A stretch of DNA of 64,000 bases from Vibrio sp. RE88 (GTDB taxonomy: Bacteria; Pseudomonadota; Gammaproteobacteria; Enterobacterales; Vibrionaceae), in assembly GCF_013113835.1 (NCBI RefSeq), contig NZ_VTYQ01000003.1, positions 496,001 to 560,000 of the forward strand, written 5' to 3'. How positions within the stretch are numbered: the stretch's first letter is position 1; each line of letters begins with the position of its first letter. Below, one piece after another: positions 36,542 to 44,736 of the stretch. The notes below the pieces were generated by a model, which was not told the origin of the DNA, did not search any database, and was given only the letters and a program-made list of their open reading frames with translations. The translations under genes and the position numbers were made by a program.

Positions 36542-37552
36542 TTAACGCCTGTCGACAAATTCATCGAGTTGGCTCATTAGACGTTGCTTCTCACTGTCAC
36601 TGATAAAGCTCGCTTCAATCGCATTGCGACTAAATTGCGCCAACTCTTCTTGCGTCAACATATGACTGCCTGCAACTGCAAGAAAGTTGTCGGTCATGTA
36701 GCCACCAAAATAGGCCGGGTCATCTGAGTTGATCGTTACACACAGCCCTTGCCTCAATAAATCGACAACATTGTGTTGCTTCATTTCCTCAAATACTTTG
36801 AGCTTAGTATTGGACAGAGGGCAAACTGTCAGTGGCATACGCGACTGAGCCAGTGACACCACCAGATTTGGATCATCGGCGCAGCGAACGCCATGGTCAA
36901 TGCGCGACACTTTCAATAATTCAAGGCTGTCATAAATGTTGGCAACAGGCCCCTCTTCTCCTGCATGGGCGACCGTGAGAAAACCAGCCTCGAGTGCTTT
37001 GGCAAAAACACGAGCAAACTTCTCTGGCGGGTGACCCACTTCCGATGAATCCAGACCAACACCAATGATTTTATCTTTGTGTGCCAGTGCTTGCTCTAAG
37101 GTGGCAAAAGCACTGTCCTCATCCAGATGACGTAAAAAGCACATGATGATCCGACTACTGATGCCAAATTGTTCTTTCGCATCTTGCAAAGCGCGATGAA
37201 TACCGTTAATCACTGTGTCAAACGCGATACCTCGCTCAGTATGTGTTTGTGGGTCGAAGAAGATCTCGGTATGAATGACATTGTCAGCCTTACAGCGCAA
37301 CAAATAAGCCCAGGTTAAATCGTAAAAGTCTTGTTCATGAGTCAACACGTTGGCGCCTTGATAGTAGATATCAAGGAATGACTGAAGGTTAGTAAACTCA
37401 TACGCGGCTTTGACCTCTTCAGGCGTGGTAAATGGCAGCGCGATTTGATTGCGTAATGCGAGTTCAAACATCATCTCAGGTTCAAGTGAACCTTCAATAT
37501 GCAGATGCAACTCAACTTTCGGTAACTGGCGAATAAATTCGGTTTGGTTCAC
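36542..37552 (-). CDS. add: Adenine deaminase, ADA-like amidohydrolase
   Basis: About 336 residues in the adenosine/AMP deaminase fold with the Zn site (VELHLHIEGSLEPEMMF, HAGEEG, SRIDHGVR, SDDPAYFGGYMTDNF). The loop TVCPLSNTKLKVF is the form seen in experimentally proven adenine deaminases of this family (from memory, Pseudomonas PA0148), not the CPTSN of adenosine deaminases, so I expect adenine to hypoxanthine. The adenine riboswitch upstream agrees. The GTG at 37552 follows GGGGAG with good spacing; the ATG at 37570 lacks a ribosome site and is the alternative start. Confidence 0.9.
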   Translation of the reverse strand: MNQTEFIRQLPKVELHLHIEGSLEPEMMFELALRNQIALPFTTPEEVKAAYEFTNLQSFLDIYYQGANVLTHEQDFYDLTWAYLLRCKADNVIHTEIFFDPQTHTERGIAFDTVINGIHRALQDAKEQFGISSRIIMCFLRHLDEDSAFATLEQALAHKDKIIGVGLDSSEVGHPPEKFARVFAKALEAGFLTVAHAGEEGPVANIYDSLELLKVSRIDHGVRCADDPNLVVSLAQSRMPLTVCPLSNTKLKVFEEMKQHNVVDLLRQGLCVTINSDDPAYFGGYMTDNFLAVAGSHMLTQEELAQFSRNAIEASFISDSEKQRLMSQLDEFVDRR

Positions 37553-37590
37553 GCTTGTCTCCCCATTCAATTCGATTGGTATTCAACAAA

Positions 37591-37635
37591 CGCTTTTCTC
37601 TTGTGAAGATAATCAGGCATACAAAGAGAAAAGCG
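37591..37635 (-). promoter_or_regulatory. Hairpin in the add riboswitch expression platform
   Basis: CGCTTTTCTCTT and AAGAGAAAAGCG form a perfect 12-bp stem between the aptamer and the start of add. Only a short TTT follows it, so it is a weak terminator or a structure that couples ligand binding to access of the ribosome site. Confidence 0.55.
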
Positions 37636-37649
37636 CAATGCACTTCACT

Positions 37650-37716
37650 CTTCGTAATCTGAAATTTGCGGTTTCAGGTAGAGACTCCCACACCCTATCA
37701 GTGGGATTATACGAAG
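37650..37716 (-). promoter_or_regulatory. Purine (adenine-type) riboswitch aptamer
   Basis: The minus-strand fold has P1 CTTCGTA/TACGAAG, J1/2 TAATC, P2 CCCAC/GTGGG, the conserved core GAGTCTCTACC, and P3 TGAAA/TTTCA with loop CCGCAAA. The specificity base just before the 3' strand of P1 is T (GAT-TACGAAG), the adenine-binding form; guanine riboswitches have C there. It lies 98 bases upstream of the adenine deaminase start, as in the well-known Vibrio vulnificus add leader. Confidence 0.92.
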
Positions 37717-37838
37717 CATCGTTTATGACTTAACAGTCATAACTAAACGATTGCGCGTCATTATATTCTGACAAAGATTCACTGTACAACGCTGCGCTTG
37801 AAAATAATTTTAGACCTCAAATGACAAGTTTGCGTTTA

Positions 37839-38444
37839 TTACAGGTAATTTTTTTCAAACACACCGGGCGGCATCTGCTTGATTTGAAAGTCAATCATGT
37901 GATTGAAGGTATCAAGTAATGGGGTGAAGTCTTGCTCTGGTTGCAGCAAAGTCAGGATATGGTAGCCAGCCTCCACGGTAGACAAGCTGTTGTCACTGGG
38001 CGCTTTGCGAATACGGTAATTGCCCTGTAGGTTCTCTGGCAAACGCACTAAAGGTAATGCCTGTAAATTCTCAGACAATTGCCACATTTTGTACGCTTTT
38101 TTCCACGTGCCATCGAGCAAAATAATCCGCACTTTGCCTTCGCTGGAGACGGCTTTAGCTACCTCTTCATGGCTGACAGACACTTCTCCCGGATAAAGCA
38201 CAAAATGTTGATAGCCTTCTTCATCCAACAGCTTATTCAGCTCACTATGTTGGGTAAAATTTTCGCCTTCAAACAGGTAACTATTCTCAAGCGAGAGTCT
38301 GAGAATACGCGCAGTGCCCATAGGCCTGTTTGTTTCTGTCGGATGCTGTAAGATGACCAGCTCAACATTCGATGTTAGGCTTTGTATCCACTCACAAATA
38401 CAAGCTTTGAGTGACTTACCACATTGAGAACAATATCGGGACAT
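37839..38444 (-). CDS. tapT: tRNA-uridine aminocarboxypropyltransferase (DTW domain)
   Basis: A 201-residue DTW-domain protein. An N-terminal four-cysteine Zn site (CSQCGKSLKACIC) precedes the catalytic core with LDGTWKKAYKM and RIRKAPSDNSLSTVEA. E. coli TapT (YfiP) makes acp3U at tRNA position 47 from S-adenosylmethionine. Its ATG lies only three bases from the start of the divergent rrtA, so each promoter must lie inside the other gene. Confidence 0.9.
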   Translation of the reverse strand: MSRYCSQCGKSLKACICEWIQSLTSNVELVILQHPTETNRPMGTARILRLSLENSYLFEGENFTQHSELNKLLDEEGYQHFVLYPGEVSVSHEEVAKAVSSEGKVRIILLDGTWKKAYKMWQLSENLQALPLVRLPENLQGNYRIRKAPSDNSLSTVEAGYHILTLLQPEQDFTPLLDTFNHMIDFQIKQMPPGVFEKNYL

Positions 38445-38447
38445 AGC

Positions 38448-39014
38448 GTGCGTTTACTTCTTCTGTTAATTGCTATCAGCTTAGTCTGCCTAGGCGTGCA
38501 GTTCGAGCCTTTAGCCAGCCTGACATACTGGCATCATCAACTTATTTCTGAAGGCCAGTGGTGGCGAATCCTAACAGGAAACTTCACCCACACCAACTTT
38601 GCTCATTTAGGCATGAATCTAGCTGGCTTGTGGGTTATCACTTACCTGTTTAAGCCAAGAGTAACTTCTCTGCTCTGTGTATTGTTCATGATTAGCTTAT
38701 CCGTGGGTGTACTCAACCTGACAACAAACATGACTAGCTATGTTGGTCTTTCTGGTGTGCTGCATGGCATCTTTGCCTATTATGCGCTTCAGGAATCCTT
38801 ACAAGGTCGTAAAGGTAGCTGGTTACTTGTCATTGGTGTATTAGCCAAAGTGGGCTGGGAAATGACCATGGGCGCCTCGCAATCGACCAGCGAGTTAATC
38901 AATGCCCGTGTAGCCGTGGAGTCTCATCTGTTTGGCGCATTGACCGGTCTCGTGCTTGCTTTTGTTACTACTAAGCTAAACTTTCAGACAAGACTTAACC
39001 GCTCTCAGCGATAA
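38448..39014 (+). CDS. rrtA: Rhombosortase
   Basis: About 188 residues, six membrane segments, a rhomboid-type intramembrane serine protease. The catalytic Ser is in VGLSGVLHG and His in [16 protein letters not shown]-like [22 protein letters not shown] is the family signature. Rhombosortases cleave GlyGly-CTERM tails of secreted proteins. No GlyGly-CTERM substrate is visible in this window. The GTG at 38448 was preferred by similarity to other rhombosortases; a TTG at 38424 would overlap tapT by 21 bases. Confidence 0.88.
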   Translation: MRLLLLLIAISLVCLGVQFEPLASLTYWHHQLISEGQWWRILTGNFTHTNFAHLGMNLAGLWVITYLFKPRVTSLLCVLFMISLSVGVLNLTTNMTSYVGLSGVLHGIFAYYALQESLQGRKGSWLLVIGVLAKVGWEMTMGASQSTSELINARVAVESHLFGALTGLVLAFVTTKLNFQTRLNRSQR

Positions 39015-39115
39015 TTTCTATTGATGTTCCTGACCAAAGGGCTCAGAATGGCGCCCTTTTGCTGGTGGTCGATTGCCGCCAGAGCACTTATCTCACCTTA
39101 AACAGAGAACAATTT

Positions 39116-40564
39116 ATGGGTTTTACCGCTTTAGGCCTTTCTGCCCCGCTCCTCAAAGCCATCGACGATCAGGGTTATGACAAACCATCTCCAATTCAGG
39201 AGCAAGCCATTCCTGCAGTATTAGCAGGTAAAGATGTCATGGCAGCGGCTCAGACAGGTACGGGTAAAACCGCAGGCTTCACATTGCCGATTCTAGAACG
39301 ATTAGATAATGGCACCCGAGTCAAAGGCAACCATGTGAGAGCACTGGTGCTGACACCGACCCGTGAATTGGCGGCTCAGGTTCAGGAAAACGTATTTAAG
39401 TACAGCCGCTATCAACGTCTGACGTCGAATGTAGTATTCGGCGGCGTCAAAATTAATCCTCAAATGATGAAGCTGCGTAAAGGCACAGACGTGCTTGTCG
39501 CAACCCCGGGTCGATTGCTCGATTTATACCAGCAGAATGCCATTAACTTCTCTCAGTTAGAAGTGTTAGTGCTGGATGAAGCGGATCGCATGTTGGATAT
39601 GGGCTTTATTCGCGATATCCGTAAAATTCTCGCACTGCTTCCAAAGAAGCGCCAAAACCTACTGTTCTCTGCAACTTTTTCTGCTGAGATTCGCGAACTA
39701 GCCAAAGGTCTAGTTAATGATCCGGTCGAAGTCTCTGTTAACCCTGAGAACTCCACTGCGGTCACCATTGAACAATCTATCTACCCAGCAGATAAGCGTA
39801 AAAAAGCCCCTATGCTGGTGAAGCTCATCAAAGACGGTGACTGGAGACAAGTTCTGGTCTTCAGCCGTACCAAACACGGGGCGAACCGACTTTCTCATTA
39901 CCTTAATGATCAAGGTATTACGGCGGCACCTATTCACGGTAACAAAAGCCAAGGCGCACGTACCAAGGCACTGGCTGATTTTAAATCTGGAGAAGTGCGT
40001 GTATTAGTTGCCACAGATATTGCCGCACGTGGTATCGACATTCCTCAACTGCCTCAGGTCGTCAACTTCGAACTGCCTCACGTAGCAGAAGATTATGTCC
40101 ACCGAATTGGCCGTACTGGCCGCGCGGGTGAAGTTGGCAAAGCGATCTCTTTAGTTGAAGCAGCGGAAGCCGGTGAGCTATTTGGTATTGAACGACTCAT
40201 CCAGCAAGTATTGCCTCGTTTGGAGCTGGAAGGTTATAAGCCCGTCAATGTGCTGCCAGAATCTAAGTTAGATACTCGCCCAATCAAACCTAAGAAACCG
40301 AAAAAGCCTAAGAAGCCAAAAGTCGACCATGCCGATGGTCAGCGCTCAGGTGACAATGCTCGTGGTCATAAGCCAGCGGGGAAAAACAAACGTCATTTTG
40401 GCCATAACAAGCCTAACGGTGATGGCTCCAAGAGTAATAATGGTGGCAAACGTAAGGACAGCAGTTCTAATAGCAAAGCCTCAAACAATGCTGGCAATAA
40501 TGGACAGAAACGTCGTAGACCAGCGAACCGCAAGCCAAACCATTCGCAACCTAAAGCACAGTAA
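39116..40564 (+). CDS. rhlE: DEAD-box RNA helicase RhlE
   Basis: About 482 residues. The helicase core shows motif [13 protein letters not shown], motif [16 protein letters not shown], and motif [12 protein letters not shown]. The C-terminal tail from about 400 is low-complexity and basic (repeated KKPKKPK, later Asn/Gly-rich), typical of RhlE and likely to bind RNA in ribosome assembly or mRNA turnover. The ATG at 39116 gives the conserved [14 protein letters not shown] start; the longer frame from 39059 is not homologous. Confidence 0.93.
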   Translation: MGFTALGLSAPLLKAIDDQGYDKPSPIQEQAIPAVLAGKDVMAAAQTGTGKTAGFTLPILERLDNGTRVKGNHVRALVLTPTRELAAQVQENVFKYSRYQRLTSNVVFGGVKINPQMMKLRKGTDVLVATPGRLLDLYQQNAINFSQLEVLVLDEADRMLDMGFIRDIRKILALLPKKRQNLLFSATFSAEIRELAKGLVNDPVEVSVNPENSTAVTIEQSIYPADKRKKAPMLVKLIKDGDWRQVLVFSRTKHGANRLSHYLNDQGITAAPIHGNKSQGARTKALADFKSGEVRVLVATDIAARGIDIPQLPQVVNFELPHVAEDYVHRIGRTGRAGEVGKAISLVEAAEAGELFGIERLIQQVLPRLELEGYKPVNVLPESKLDTRPIKPKKPKKPKKPKVDHADGQRSGDNARGHKPAGKNKRHFGHNKPNGDGSKSNNGGKRKDSSSNSKASNNAGNNGQKRRRPANRKPNHSQPKAQ

Positions 40565-40574
40565 CCACATACAC

Positions 40575-40598
40575 AAAGCCCCTCAGTTGAGGGGCTTT
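40575..40598 (+). terminator. Terminator after rhlE
   Basis: AAAGCCCCTC and GAGGGGCTTT pair across AGTT, followed by T residues. Confidence 0.85.
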
Positions 40599-40624
40599 TC
40601 ATTTAATCAACCAAAAAAATCGGC

Positions 40625-41686
40625 TTACACGATAGGACGCTGACCACGATCAATCAGCTTCATTAGTACGTTATCAGCCGCTTCACCTGCTAATCCAGCA
40701 AGCTTTGAGGTCAGCTTTTTCTTCTCTACGTAGTGAATCGCTAAGACTGTTTTATCTTTGCACGCTTCCACAACCAGATCATCAGAGGTTTTGATTTCAT
40801 CAACCAAACCCAGTGAATGCGCCTGAGTGCCAAACCAGTGTTCACCAGTGGCCACTTTATCTAATTCAAGTTCAGGGCGACGCTCACGAATAAAGTCTTT
40901 AAACAGACCATGTGTTTCTTCGAGCTCCTGTTTGAACTTATCACGCGCTTTATCGGTGTTCTCGCCAAACATGGTCAAGGTACGCTTGTATTCGCCCGCT
41001 GTTAGCTGTTCATACTCGATATCGTACTTTTTGAGTACTTTATTGAAGTTAGGTAGCTGAGCAATCACGCCGATGGAGCCTACGATTGCAAATGGTGCTG
41101 ACACAATCTTGTCAGCAATACATGCCATCATATAACCGCCACTGGCAGCCACTTTATCTACTGCAATCGTCAGTGGTAGCTTAGCCGCCTTAATACGATC
41201 CAGTTGAGACGATGCCAAACCGTAGCCATGCACCATACCGCCACCAGACTCTAGGCGCAGTAGTACTTCATCACCTTCACGAGCTACCGCGAGAATTGCG
41301 GTCACTTCTTCGCGTAGTGACGCGACTTCTTTGGCGTCAATGCTGCCTTTGAAATCTAGAACAAATAGGTGAGGCTCACGCTTGCTGTCCAAATCGCCGT
41401 CTTTTGAAGCCTGCTTCACTTCTTTTTCACGGGCCTTTGTTTTCTCTTTCTCTTGTTTCTTTTCTGCCTTATCACGCGCTTTGATAAACGCTGAATCATG
41501 CAGGTGATGCTCAAGCTGCTCAACGGTGTTTTTATGTTGATCCGTTAAGTTGGTGATCTCCAATTCACCCTTTGCAGCACCACTCTTACCCCCTACGGCT
41601 TTGGCTATAACAAGAATCGCAATCACTGCGACTACAACAGTCACAATCTTGGCTAAAAACAGCCCGTAGTCCAACAAAAATTCCAA
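40625..41686 (-). CDS. sohB: Inner-membrane peptidase SohB (S49 family)
   Basis: A 353-residue protease of the signal-peptide-peptidase A family. One N-terminal membrane segment (about 8-30), a Lys/Glu-rich coiled region (about 60-105), then the catalytic domain at about 105-340. The nucleophile Ser is in VAASGGYMMA, and IVGSIGVI is the conserved following turn. E. coli sohB is also next to yciK-type genes. It is divergent from yciK across 79 bases. Confidence 0.93.
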   Translation of the reverse strand: MEFLLDYGLFLAKIVTVVVAVIAILVIAKAVGGKSGAAKGELEITNLTDQHKNTVEQLEHHLHDSAFIKARDKAEKKQEKEKTKAREKEVKQASKDGDLDSKREPHLFVLDFKGSIDAKEVASLREEVTAILAVAREGDEVLLRLESGGGMVHGYGLASSQLDRIKAAKLPLTIAVDKVAASGGYMMACIADKIVSAPFAIVGSIGVIAQLPNFNKVLKKYDIEYEQLTAGEYKRTLTMFGENTDKARDKFKQELEETHGLFKDFIRERRPELELDKVATGEHWFGTQAHSLGLVDEIKTSDDLVVEACKDKTVLAIHYVEKKKLTSKLAGLAGEAADNVLMKLIDRGQRPIV

Positions 41687-41765
41687 TGTGATATCCCCTA
41701 ATGTGCGAATTAGTGTATTGTAACCACCATCTTACGGATTCATAAAGCAGAACATTACAATAAGG

Positions 41766-42518
41766 ATGCATGTCGTGGATTATTCCGTTTCCTCAGACGC
41801 TTTAAAAGACAAAGTCATTCTCGTGACAGGTGCCGGTGACGGCATCGGTAAACAAGCCGCAATCTCATTTGCTCAGCATGGTGCCACCGTCATTCTGTTA
41901 GGTCGTACAGTGAAGAAGCTTGAGCAAACTTACGATGAAATTGAAGCTGCTGGCTACCCTCAACCAGCGATCATTCCTCTGGATATGAAAGGCGCAAGCA
42001 AGCAAAACTATATTGATATGGCCGATACCATTGGTAGTCAGTTTGGTCGACTTGATGGAGTGCTACACAATGCCAGTCAACTGGGTGTACTGAGCCCATT
42101 TGATCAAATTGGTGAAGACACTTACGACGATATCATGCAGGTTAATGTTAAAGCCCAGTTCCTGATGACTCAGGCAATCCTTCCGCTATTGCATAAATCA
42201 GATGATGCTAGTGTTATCTTTACGTCATCAACGGTTGGTCATGCTGGCCGTGCTTTCTGGGGAACTTACGCAATATCTAAGTTCGCAACGGAAGGCATGA
42301 TGCAGATTCTGGCAGATGAATTGAGCGATACACACATCCGTGTCAATGCGATTAACCCAGGTGGTACACGCACTTCCATGCGCGCGAAGGCTTACCCAGC
42401 GGAAGACGCTGAGTTGCTAAAAACACCACTGGATATCATGCCACTTTATCTTCACCTGATGTCGAACGAGAGCAAAGACGTTCGTGGTCAGTGCATTGAC
42501 GCACAGCCGAAGAAATAG
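41766..42518 (+). CDS. yciK: YciK-type short-chain dehydrogenase
   Basis: A 250-residue SDR oxidoreductase. The cofactor loop is VTGAGDGIGKQAA, the NNAG-equivalent reads HNASQLG, and the catalytic Ser-Tyr-Lys is in FTSSTVGHAG and YAISK. It follows E. coli YciK in sequence and in its position beside sohB. The substrate is unknown. AAGGA precedes the ATG. Confidence 0.9.
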   Translation: MHVVDYSVSSDALKDKVILVTGAGDGIGKQAAISFAQHGATVILLGRTVKKLEQTYDEIEAAGYPQPAIIPLDMKGASKQNYIDMADTIGSQFGRLDGVLHNASQLGVLSPFDQIGEDTYDDIMQVNVKAQFLMTQAILPLLHKSDDASVIFTSSTVGHAGRAFWGTYAISKFATEGMMQILADELSDTHIRVNAINPGGTRTSMRAKAYPAEDAELLKTPLDIMPLYLHLMSNESKDVRGQCIDAQPKK

Positions 42519-42540
42519 AAAAAAACTTCTCAGATATTCA

Positions 42541-42571
42541 ACGCCTTGTGGAAACACAAGGCGTTTTTTTA
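42541..42571 (+). terminator. Terminator after yciK
   Basis: ACGCCTTGTG and CACAAGGCGT form a 10-bp stem with loop GAAA, followed by TTTTTTT. Confidence 0.92.
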
Positions 42572-42618
42572 TCCACTTATTCAGCCCTTCCCTTGCTGAT
42601 AAATAATAATAATTTATA

Positions 42619-42634
42619 CTGTATGTATATACAG
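42619..42634. promoter_or_regulatory. LexA (SOS) box
   Basis: CTGTATGTATATACAG fits the CTGT-N8-ACAG LexA consensus exactly, with the usual AT-rich centre. It ends 10 bases before imuA, so LexA would block transcription of the imuA-imuB-dnaE2 operon until DNA damage. Confidence 0.93.
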
Positions 42635-42644
42635 GTAAATTGTT

Positions 42645-43322
42645 ATGTATGAACTGATCGAACATCTTAAGAAAAAACAATGGCTTTGGCAGGGCAATCA
42701 CACTCCTGAGTCCAGAGATCACCATTCGACAGGTTTTGATCTTCTGGATCAAAAACTGGAAGGCGGCTTTCCCATTCATGGTGTGGTGGAATTGCAAACG
42801 ACTCCCGGCATCGGAGAGCTTCGTCTGCTACTCCCTCACCTTAAAAACAGCAGCCAAGGTAGGTTGTCCGTATTCATACAACCACCTGGTCATCTGTCTG
42901 CGCAATCTCTAACAGCAGAAGGCCTCGATCTGAACCATGTTCTGCTGCTTTATCCGAAAACAGATAACGAAGCCTTATGGGCTGCAGAGCAATGCCTAAA
43001 AAGCGGCGCTTGCAGTAATGTTCTACTTTGGCATTCTGGGCTGGAAGTCCACCATGCTCGTCGACTTCAGGTCGCCAGTGAAACTGGAAATTGCCTGTCG
43101 TTTTTGTTTAAAACCGAACAACGCAGTCTCTTTTCTCTGCCCGTCAGTTTAAGCATGACGCTACTCCCCCACTCACTTGGCATTGAAATCACCATCACGA
43201 AACGCAAAGGTGGGTGGCCACATGCCAGCTTCGTTTTGGATATGAGTTCGCTCTGGCCTTCATTAACAGAGTCCAGACCTAAGCCTGTCATTCTTCCTTT
43301 CCCACTGCGTAAGCAAGGCTAA
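42645..43322 (+). CDS. imuA: Translesion synthesis accessory protein ImuA
   Basis: A 225-residue RecA/SulA-like protein, first gene of the SOS mutasome. It contains the RecA-like stretch STGFDLLDQKLEGGFPIHGVVEL and the strand RLSVFIQPPG. ImuA works with ImuB and the polymerase DnaE2 in error-prone bypass. The gene starts just downstream of the LexA box and ends two bases before imuB. Confidence 0.9.
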   Translation: MYELIEHLKKKQWLWQGNHTPESRDHHSTGFDLLDQKLEGGFPIHGVVELQTTPGIGELRLLLPHLKNSSQGRLSVFIQPPGHLSAQSLTAEGLDLNHVLLLYPKTDNEALWAAEQCLKSGACSNVLLWHSGLEVHHARRLQVASETGNCLSFLFKTEQRSLFSLPVSLSMTLLPHSLGIEITITKRKGGWPHASFVLDMSSLWPSLTESRPKPVILPFPLRKQG

Positions 43323-43324
43323 CT

Positions 43325-44725
43325 ATGCAGGTGTGGTTGTACTTGCATTTCCCGACTCTACAACTGGATGCGCTGTACTCTGAACAGGCTCAGCAGCCTT
43401 TGGTGGTGGTTGATTCCAAACGTTTCCAAATCGTGCAATGCAATTTCGCCGCGCACGAACAAGGTATTCGACCGGGAATGGGACTAGGCAGCGCCAGCGC
43501 TTTGTGTCACTCGCTTCAGGTCCACCCCTATGATGAGAAAGTCGAGCAACAAACCTTATTGGATATCGCTCAGTGGCTGTATATGGTGACCTCTGATCTG
43601 GTGCTCTTTCCGCCACGAGGATTATTGCTTAAAGTCACTGATATGCTGTCACTCTATGGTGGGCTGGATGCTTATTGGCGCCGAGTTTCTCAGCATTTGC
43701 AACAGCTGAATATCCAGTATCAGTACGCCACTGGCTTTTCTCCCTTCTCTGCCATTCTGCTGGCAAAATCTGGAAGTGCATTAGTCAGCCAAGATAGAAC
43801 TCAGCTCTGTGAAGCACTCAAATCTTATCCGATTTCAGCGACCGAGCTTGACAGTAAACAGGTTGAAAAACTCTCCCGTGTGGGGGTTTTGACCCTCAAC
43901 GATCTGCTGGAACTGCCGATGCAAGAAGTCGCCAGACGTTTTGATATCGACTTGGTTAACTATGTCGGACGACTGATGGGTCAGTTTAAACATCCAGTAA
44001 ACTTCTACCACCCACCTGAACACTTCCAAAGTTATCTTGAGCTGTTGTTTGATATCGAAAATACCCAGTGGTTGGAAAAACCGCTATTGAAACTACTAGA
44101 AAAATTGGAAGGGTTTCTAACATTACGTAATCAGGTCGCATACGAACTTGAGCTGACTCTTCATCAACGCGATCGTGCCGCTGGTGTGATTGCATTTACT
44201 TCCGCCTGTGGAGATTACTTCGCTCAGCGCTGGGCTAAGCTTTGTCAGCTGACAATGGAGTCCATTAAACTTGATGCTCCAGTGCAAGGTTTGACTCTGA
44301 AAGTGGTACGTAGTGGCGAGCTTGAGTCCACCAGCCAAGACATTTTCGCAGGACGTAAAGGCCAACAAACAGAACTGGAGTTAATAGCCACGCTACAAGC
44401 TAAGCTAGGTAATCACCAAGTCCTTAAAGTCGCACCAACAGATGACCCTAGACCAGAGAAATCGATTTCATTGTGTGCCCCCGAACTCCCCATTCCGACT
44501 AAAGTTTCGCCCTCTGGTTTACGCCCCTCTTTGATGCTACCAAACCCTGAACCTTTAACAGAAAAGGTCAATGTTATGCACGGCCCTGAACGCTTTGTGA
44601 CTGGCTGGTGGGATGGTGAGGAAATGACGCGTGATTATTTTATTGCGCGCAGTGACAATGGACGCTGGCTCTGGGTATTTCGCAATCAAGAAATGCAGTG
44701 GTTTCTGCATGGGTTATTTAGCTAA
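43325..44725 (+). CDS. imuB: Y-family polymerase-like protein ImuB
   Basis: A 466-residue protein with the fold of Y-family polymerases. The catalytic acids are lost: the first motif reads LYLHFPTLQLDAL without the DxD pair, and the later one LLKVTDMLSLYGG has no DE pair. It therefore acts as a scaffold linking ImuA, the beta clamp and DnaE2. Two bases separate it from imuA, and 11 from dnaE2. Confidence 0.93.
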   Translation: MQVWLYLHFPTLQLDALYSEQAQQPLVVVDSKRFQIVQCNFAAHEQGIRPGMGLGSASALCHSLQVHPYDEKVEQQTLLDIAQWLYMVTSDLVLFPPRGLLLKVTDMLSLYGGLDAYWRRVSQHLQQLNIQYQYATGFSPFSAILLAKSGSALVSQDRTQLCEALKSYPISATELDSKQVEKLSRVGVLTLNDLLELPMQEVARRFDIDLVNYVGRLMGQFKHPVNFYHPPEHFQSYLELLFDIENTQWLEKPLLKLLEKLEGFLTLRNQVAYELELTLHQRDRAAGVIAFTSACGDYFAQRWAKLCQLTMESIKLDAPVQGLTLKVVRSGELESTSQDIFAGRKGQQTELELIATLQAKLGNHQVLKVAPTDDPRPEKSISLCAPELPIPTKVSPSGLRPSLMLPNPEPLTEKVNVMHGPERFVTGWWDGEEMTRDYFIARSDNGRWLWVFRNQEMQWFLHGLFS

Positions 44726-44736
44726 GCGGAGATGCG

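Noticed and set aside
42417..42797. 126-residue minus-strand frame across the LexA box
   Set aside because: It crosses the yciK terminator, the LexA box and the imuA start, all well supported on the plus strand.
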